A stretch of 18,031 bases of DNA. It comes from Hydrogenothermaceae bacterium. GTDB taxonomy: Bacteria; Aquificota; Aquificia; Aquificales; Hydrogenothermaceae. Numbering within the stretch: the stretch's first letter is position 1; every line of letters begins with the position of its first letter. Below are positions 13,527-18,031 of this stretch, one piece after another. A program made the translations under genes and the position numbers. A model generated the notes under the pieces. That model saw only the letters and a program-made list of their open reading frames with translations, was not told the origin of the DNA and ran no database searches. The DNA lies in the NCBI GenBank assembly GCA_026984355.1, contig JALSSG010000067.1, positions 1-18,031 on the forward strand, given 5' to 3'.

Positions 13527-14627
13527 CTGAAGATACTTCAGGTAGTTGATGGTACAGGCTGGGGAGGAACAAAAGAACAGGTGTATCTAACAACTAGAGA
13601 ATTAAAGAAAAAAGGTATAGATGTTCATCTTGCTTTATCTTCTAAATATACTCAGATGATTGAAAAGTTAAAGCCATATAACGTACCTTTTCATTTTTTT
13701 GAACATGATGAGAAAACTAACAGAAGAAATATAGGAAATTATATAAGATTGAAAAAAATCATTGATGAAAATAGATTTGATATTGTAATTGGTAACTCTC
13801 CTCACGCTTTTGATTATGTTAGATTTGTAAAGCCTTTTCTAAAGCATAAACCAAAAATTATAGCTGTAAGAAGGTCAGGGAGAGTTCCTTCTTTCTTTTC
13901 AAAATATTTTAAATATTCTGCTGCAGATAAAATTGTAGTTGTTTCAAAAGGTGTGTATGAAACCTTAAAGAAAGCTGGTTTTTTCCCTGAAAGATTAGTA
14001 GTAATAGAAAGCGGTATAGATTTAGAAAGATTTAAACCTATGCCAGAAAAGAAAGAAGAATTAAGAAAAAAGTTAGGTTTTCCTGTTAATAAAAAAATAT
14101 TTGTTAATGTTGCAAACTGGAATATTCAGGTAAAAGCTCAAGACAAGTTAATAGAAGCTTTTTCCCGTTTAAATTGTGAAAACTGCCTTTTAATACTGGT
14201 TGGTAAAAAGACAGATTTATATACTAAAGAATATGCAAGGAAGTTTAATGTAGAAGATAAAGTGCTTGGGCTTGGGTTTAGAGAAGATATCCCAGATATA
14301 CTAAATGCTTCTGATTTTTTTGTACTTTCATCTAACTTAGAAGGAATAGCAGGAGCATTGCTTCAAGCAATGGCAACAGGCAAGGTAGTATTATCTACCT
14401 TAGCAGGTGGTATAGGAGAATATCTGAAAGATGGTGTAAATGGTTTTTCTGTACCTGTTGGAGATGTTGAAGGTTTAACACAAAAAATGAAAAAAATGCT
14501 CTCTTTATCAGATGAGGAGTATAAAACAATAGCTAAAAATGCTGTTAAAACAGCTAAGAATTATTCTATAGAAAATACATCAGAAAAATATATAAAATTA
14601 TTTAAAGAATTAGTAGGGGATAGTTAA
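13527..14627 (+). CDS. GT-B family glycosyltransferase, probable CTG start
   Basis: 366-aa family-4-like retaining glycosyltransferase, probably building LPS or another surface glycan at the cytoplasmic face of the inner membrane. From CTG 13527 it begins (M)KILQVVDGTGWGGTKEQV, the expected first strand and glycine-rich acceptor loop of GT-B enzymes. Starting at the later GTG (13581) would delete this. C-terminal donor domain motifs are VNVANWNIQVKAQDKLI and the loop SNLEGIAGALLQAMATGK, with Glu272. The usual EX7E pair is E-x7-Q here (Gln280), an atypical nucleotide-sugar site. The deacetylase gene follows after 4 nt. Donor and acceptor are unknown. Confidence 0.85.
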   Translation: MKILQVVDGTGWGGTKEQVYLTTRELKKKGIDVHLALSSKYTQMIEKLKPYNVPFHFFEHDEKTNRRNIGNYIRLKKIIDENRFDIVIGNSPHAFDYVRFVKPFLKHKPKIIAVRRSGRVPSFFSKYFKYSAADKIVVVSKGVYETLKKAGFFPERLVVIESGIDLERFKPMPEKKEELRKKLGFPVNKKIFVNVANWNIQVKAQDKLIEAFSRLNCENCLLILVGKKTDLYTKEYARKFNVEDKVLGLGFREDIPDILNASDFFVLSSNLEGIAGALLQAMATGKVVLSTLAGGIGEYLKDGVNGFSVPVGDVEGLTQKMKKMLSLSDEEYKTIAKNAVKTAKNYSIENTSEKYIKLFKELVGDS

Positions 14628-14631
14628 AGCA

Positions 14632-15699
14632 TTGAGAAGCAAAATTTTTGTAATTTATTATCATAAAATTCTTCCACGATTTGGATTTGATGTTTATTAC
14701 AAGACATTTGATATAGAACTTAGGATAATAAAAAAACTTTTTAATGTTATATCTTTAGAAGAAGCATTTTGGTACCTATCTGAAGGAAAAGTTCCTGATA
14801 AACCATCTATCGTTATTACTTTTGATGATGGATATGTAGATAATTTTGTTTATGCTTATCCTTTGCTAAAAAAGCACAGACTTAAAGCAACTATTTTTCC
14901 TGTGTCGTCAAGAATTTTAAAAGAAGATAGAGTCAGACCTACACTTGAAGATTACTGGAAAGGAGATGTTTCTTTCAATGAACTTCACAGACCAAAAACA
15001 ATGGCACAGGCTAACTATGAGTTTCTTACAAAAGGCTGGTCTAATGACTTTTTAACAATTTCTGAGTTAAATAAAATGAAAGATGTTTTTGAAATCGGTG
15101 GGCATGCAAAGATACATGCTAAAGTGTTTTATTCTCAGGAAATTAAAGATTTTTATGATGGTAGTAATGGACACTGGAGTTTACCATATTCCTATGGTAA
15201 TTCTTACGATTTTTCTAAAATAGAAAAACCTACTATAGGTTATCCAATATTTCCAGACAAAAACAATCTTGCAGTTAAAAGGGGATACCTAAAACAGGAA
15301 GTTAAAGATTTTATAAAATCCCTAGATAAAAGTTTTTTCAAACAAAAAGACTGGAAAGGAAAATTAAAAAATGAGCTTGAGAAAAACTTCAGTTCTTTCC
15401 TTGAATTTGAAACAGATGAAGAAAGAGAAAAAAGAACAAGGTGGGAACTTGAAACTTCAAAAAGAGAATTAGAAGAGCTAACAGGAGAAAAGGTAAAGCA
15501 CTTTTCATATCCTTTTGGACATTATGATGATTTTTTAAAAAATATAGTAAAGGATTATTTTTATACTGCATATACAGTTGAAAAGGGTATAATAGAACCA
15601 TCCAAAAAAAATGACTACTTTAAACTACCAAGGATAGCAATAGCTAAAGATTTTATCAGTTTCTTAGATAAAATAGTAAAATACGGAATTTTAAAATAA
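14632..15699 (+). CDS. Polysaccharide deacetylase (NodB-fold, CE4), cytoplasmic
   Basis: 355-aa metal-dependent deacetylase. Motif 1 is VITFDDGYVDN (61-71, Asp65/Asp66), motif 2 is GGHAKIH (156-162) with His158 and His162 as metal ligands, and motif 3 is FSYPFGHYDD (291-300). A long insertion (about 165-285) with a charged, probably helical part (240-285) separates motifs 2 and 3. No signal peptide: it starts with MRSKIFVIYYHKI, so action is cytoplasmic, perhaps on a lipid-linked sugar. The start is TTG 14632, with AGGGGA 11 nt upstream. It pairs with the glycosyltransferase and overlaps the opposing dehydrogenase gene by 9 bp at its 3' end. Confidence 0.87.
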   Translation: MRSKIFVIYYHKILPRFGFDVYYKTFDIELRIIKKLFNVISLEEAFWYLSEGKVPDKPSIVITFDDGYVDNFVYAYPLLKKHRLKATIFPVSSRILKEDRVRPTLEDYWKGDVSFNELHRPKTMAQANYEFLTKGWSNDFLTISELNKMKDVFEIGGHAKIHAKVFYSQEIKDFYDGSNGHWSLPYSYGNSYDFSKIEKPTIGYPIFPDKNNLAVKRGYLKQEVKDFIKSLDKSFFKQKDWKGKLKNELEKNFSSFLEFETDEEREKRTRWELETSKRELEELTGEKVKHFSYPFGHYDDFLKNIVKDYFYTAYTVEKGIIEPSKKNDYFKLPRIAIAKDFISFLDKIVKYGILK

Positions 15700-16653
15700 A
15701 TCTACTCTATTTCTAACACTACCATTTAAAAAAGCTTCTATATTTTTTGATATCTCATTTATAAGCTTTTGTCTTGCCTCTATTGAAGTCCATGCAATAT
15801 GAGGTGTTATTAAAATCTTCTCTTGATTTTTTATTTTCAGTAATGGATTATCAGGGTTTATAGGTTCATTTTCTAACACATCAAGCCCTGCTCCAGCAAT
15901 GATATTTTCCTCAAGAGCAGTGGCTAAATCGTTTTCATTTACTATACCTCCTCTACCAAGATTGAGTAATATAGCAGAAGGTTTCATAAGTTTAATTTTT
16001 TCATATGTTATTAAATTTTTAGTTTTTTCATTTAAAGGAGCATGTATTGAAACAATATCACTGGTTGATAAGAGCTCCTCTAAAGACACTTCAGGAAATT
16101 CTTCTTCTCTTTTAACACCAGAAGTAGAATAATAAACAACCTGTGCACCAAATGTTTTTGCTACCTGACCTACTCTCCTTCCAATAGTTCCAAGACCTAT
16201 AATTCCCCACCTTTTTCCATTTATCTGATAAAAAGGTTTTCCAAGATGTGTAAAAATATCACTTTCAGAATATTTACCGCTTTTTACATAATCATCGTAA
16301 TACCTTAGATGTTCCAGTAAATAAAAAAGCATACCAAATGTATGTTGAACAACACTTTCGGTAGAATAGCCTGCTACATTTGTAACAGCTATTCCTTTCT
16401 CTTTTGCATATCTAATATCAACATTATTTGTTCCAGTTGCTGCAACGCATATAAGTTTGAGATTAAAGGCATTATCTATAGCCTTTTTATCTATTACTAC
16501 TTTGTTAGTTATTATAATATCAGCATCATAAATCCTACTGGATAACTCTTCTGGTTTAGTTGTAGGATAAACAATTAAATCACCAAACTTTTCAAGAACT
16601 CTTAAATCAATATCATTACCTACGGTTTTTGCATCTAAAAAAACTATTTTCAT
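15691..16653 (-). CDS. D-2-hydroxyacid dehydrogenase (NAD-dependent, HprA/glycerate dehydrogenase-like)
   Basis: 320-aa enzyme that interconverts a 2-keto acid and its D-2-hydroxy acid. The nucleotide-binding loop is GLGTIGRRVG (153-162). Catalytic residues are Arg234 (in GRGG), Glu263 (in LDVLENEP) and His285 (in TPHIAW). The residue following the second strand is not acidic (YYSTSG, 174-179), which may relax NAD preference toward NADP. The closest relatives by eye are hydroxypyruvate/glyoxylate reductases; phosphoglycerate dehydrogenase is unlikely because no ACT or regulatory domain follows. The ATG is preceded by AAAAGGAG. It is transcribed divergently from secA. Confidence 0.88.
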   Translation of the reverse strand: MKIVFLDAKTVGNDIDLRVLEKFGDLIVYPTTKPEELSSRIYDADIIITNKVVIDKKAIDNAFNLKLICVAATGTNNVDIRYAKEKGIAVTNVAGYSTESVVQHTFGMLFYLLEHLRYYDDYVKSGKYSESDIFTHLGKPFYQINGKRWGIIGLGTIGRRVGQVAKTFGAQVVYYSTSGVKREEEFPEVSLEELLSTSDIVSIHAPLNEKTKNLITYEKIKLMKPSAILLNLGRGGIVNENDLATALEENIIAGAGLDVLENEPINPDNPLLKIKNQEKILITPHIAWTSIEARQKLINEISKNIEAFLNGSVRNRVDLF

Positions 16654-16670
16654 AATAATTCTCCTTTTAT

Positions 16671-16698
16671 TTGAAATAATACAATATCGTTATAAAAT
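16671..16698 (+). promoter_or_regulatory. Possible secA promoter
   Basis: TTGAAA (16671-16676) and TAAAAT (16693-16698) with a 16-nt spacer lie in the 103-bp gap between the divergent dehydrogenase and secA genes. The gap is so AT-rich that other -10 matches exist on both strands, so the call is weak. Confidence 0.3.
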
Positions 16699-16756
16699 AA
16701 ACGAATAGAAATTATACAAAATTTATATCCTCAAAGTTTGGAGGTTGAATCCAGCA

Positions 16757-18031
16757 ATGTTAGGTCTTATAGCGAAAAAAATTTTTGGAACAAAAAACGA
16801 AAGAGAAATAAAAAAGATAAAACCAATTGTTGAAAAAATTAACGCTTTAGAGCCGGAACTTGATGAACTTTCTAATAAAGAAATTAGAGAAAGAAGTTTA
16901 AAACTTATAGAAAAAGTAAGAAACGATGAACAATTAAAAGATGCTATCACATCTGGAGAAATTGTAGATATTTTACCAGAAGCTTTTGCTCTTGTTAGAG
17001 AAGCTGCAAAAAGAACCCTTGGACTTAGACCTTTTGACGTACAGTTAATAGGAGCTGTTGCTCTTCATAAAGGTATGATAGCAGAGATGAAAACAGGTGA
17101 AGGTAAAACACTGGTAGCATCTATTGCAATATATCTAAATGCGCTTACTGGTAGAGGTGTTCATTTAGTTACTGTAAATGATTACCTTGCTAAAAGAGAT
17201 GCTGTCCAAATGGGGACTATATACAAATTTCTTGGTTTATCTGTAGGAGCAATTAACACCAATAACAAATCTTTCACAATTGAATGGGTAAATGAAGATA
17301 AATTTAAAGAAGCTATAGAAAATGATATGAGAGTATGGCCTAAAGGTTATAAAGGAGAACTTTTACCTTCTGAAAAGTTTAATGTTGATGCAAGAAAAAA
17401 CTTTTTTACTCATGCTGTTGAAACAGAAAGAAGAAAAGCATATGAAGCAGATATAACTTATGGAACAAATAATGAGTTTGGATTTGATTACTTAAGAGAT
17501 AATATGGTTTTTTCAAAAGACCAGATTGTACAGGTAAAGGGACATCACTATGCAATAATTGACGAGGTAGACTCGATTTTAATTGATGAAGCAAGAACAC
17601 CTCTTATAATATCTGGTCCATCTGGTGAAGATGTTTCTATATATTATTCAACAGATGCATTTGTAAAAACTCTTATAAAAGATGAAGACTTTATCGTAGA
17701 TGAGAAAAATAAAACAGCTGTTCTTACAGAAAAAGGTATAGAAAAAGCAGAAAAATACTTTGGACTTGATAACCTGTTTGATCCAAAAAATATAGAGATA
17801 TTACACGCTATAAATCAGTCTTTAAGAGCCAACTATCTATTTCATAGAGACGTTGATTATGTTGTTAAAGATGGACAGGTAATAATAGTTGATGAGTTTA
17901 CAGGAAGACTAATGCCTGGAAGAAGGTGGTCTGACGGTCTTCATCAAGCTATAGAAGCTAAAGAAGGTGTAAAGATAGAAGCAGAAAACCAGACATTAGC
18001 TTCTATTACATTCCAAAACTACTTTAGAATG
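16757..18031 (+). CDS. secA: Preprotein translocase ATPase SecA (5' part, runs off the window)
   Basis: 425 codons are visible from ATG 16757, with GGAGGT at 16740-16745. SecA couples ATP hydrolysis to protein export through SecYEG. Visible are the N-terminal helix MLGLIAKKIFG, DVQLIGAVALHKGMIAEM, Walker A TGEGKT (113-118), YGTNNEFGFDYLRDNM after position 234, Walker B DEVDS (269-273), DEARTPLIISGP and the preprotein-binding domain start. Between VGAIN (to residue 167) and RRKAYEAD there are about 50 residues more than in Escherichia coli SecA, including DMRVWPKGYKGELLPSEKF. This is an insertion in the first nucleotide-binding domain. The gene is incomplete at the window edge only, with no frame break seen. 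Confidence 0.97.
   Translation, partial: MLGLIAKKIFGTKNEREIKKIKPIVEKINALEPELDELSNKEIRERSLKLIEKVRNDEQLKDAITSGEIVDILPEAFALVREAAKRTLGLRPFDVQLIGAVALHKGMIAEMKTGEGKTLVASIAIYLNALTGRGVHLVTVNDYLAKRDAVQMGTIYKFLGLSVGAINTNNKSFTIEWVNEDKFKEAIENDMRVWPKGYKGELLPSEKFNVDARKNFFTHAVETERRKAYEADITYGTNNEFGFDYLRDNMVFSKDQIVQVKGHHYAIIDEVDSILIDEARTPLIISGPSGEDVSIYYSTDAFVKTLIKDEDFIVDEKNKTAVLTEKGIEKAEKYFGLDNLFDPKNIEILHAINQSLRANYLFHRDVDYVVKDGQVIIVDEFTGRLMPGRRWSDGLHQAIEAKEGVKIEAENQTLASITFQNYFRM

Noticed and set aside
13581..13583. GTG start for the glycosyltransferase
   Set aside because: It would remove the conserved first strand and glycine loop. A purine-rich GGGGAGG lies about 13 nt upstream, but this spacing is poorer than for the CTG.
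16681..16711. TCGTT / AACGA inverted repeat between the dehydrogenase and secA
   Set aside because: Only 5 bp per arm in very AT-rich DNA; expected by chance.
16723..17600. Minus-strand frames inside secA
   Set aside because: They are shadows of a well-conserved gene, with low-complexity Ser/Phe or Leu/His composition.
1..18031. CRISPR array, tRNA, rRNA, transposon ends or att sites
   Set aside because: No regularly spaced repeats, cloverleaf-like segments, transposase genes or flanking duplications were seen by eye on either strand.

Overview
The window is AT-rich, gene-dense bacterial DNA. It looks like a thermophilic member of the Aquificota, most probably a Sulfurihydrogenibium-like Hydrogenothermaceae. 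That placement is an inference. It rests on base composition, on an insertion of about 50 residues in the first nucleotide-binding domain of SecA (a feature I recall as typical of Aquificae and Thermotogae), on the presence of LptE (so an outer membrane with LPS), and on several periplasmic c-type cytochromes. I see no tRNA, rRNA, insertion sequence, phage gene or CRISPR array.

Layout. (1) 45-767 (+) is a DUF72/YecE-family protein whose 3' end overlaps a leftward operon, purT - orphan ZnuB-like ABC permease - rsmE (3447 to 754). That operon is driven by a promoter with an 11-bp-period direct repeat next to a consensus -10. (2) 3572-3700 (+) is an easily missed 42-codon single-pass membrane peptide with a good Shine-Dalgarno (SD) sequence. 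(3) 3704-6148 (-) encodes a large lipoprotein with seven WD40 blades followed by about five SH3-like repeats. (4) Divergent from it is a tightly coupled rightward housekeeping operon, rsmD - coaD - lptE - holA - ruvB - a 67-aa unknown (6224-9817). It ends at a hairpin that is best oriented to terminate the opposing operon.

(5) 13247 to 9853 (-) is a four-gene exported redox operon: cupredoxin/carboxypeptidase-regulatory-like protein, di-heme cytochrome c peroxidase, Tat-exported calcineurin-like phosphoesterase, and mono-heme cytochrome c. Every gene has a near-perfect AAGGAGGT SD, unlike most of the window. The promoter contains a Fur-box-like element over the -10 and a perfect 8-bp palindrome in the leader. 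This cassette is the best candidate here for a little-described system. Copper protein, peroxidase and c-type cytochrome suggest periplasmic electron transfer or peroxide defence, and the role of the phosphoesterase is open.

(6) A 279-bp regulatory region (13248-13526) separates it from a rightward pair: a GT-B glycosyltransferase, which very probably starts at a CTG codon at 13527, and a cytoplasmic polysaccharide deacetylase. (7) These converge on a leftward D-2-hydroxyacid dehydrogenase (16653 to 15691). (8) secA starts at 16757 and runs off the window with 425 codons visible.

The main points for re-annotation are the CTG start of the glycosyltransferase, the internal TTG start of rsmD, the shortened lptE and cytochrome c starts, the 42-aa small protein and the partial secA.
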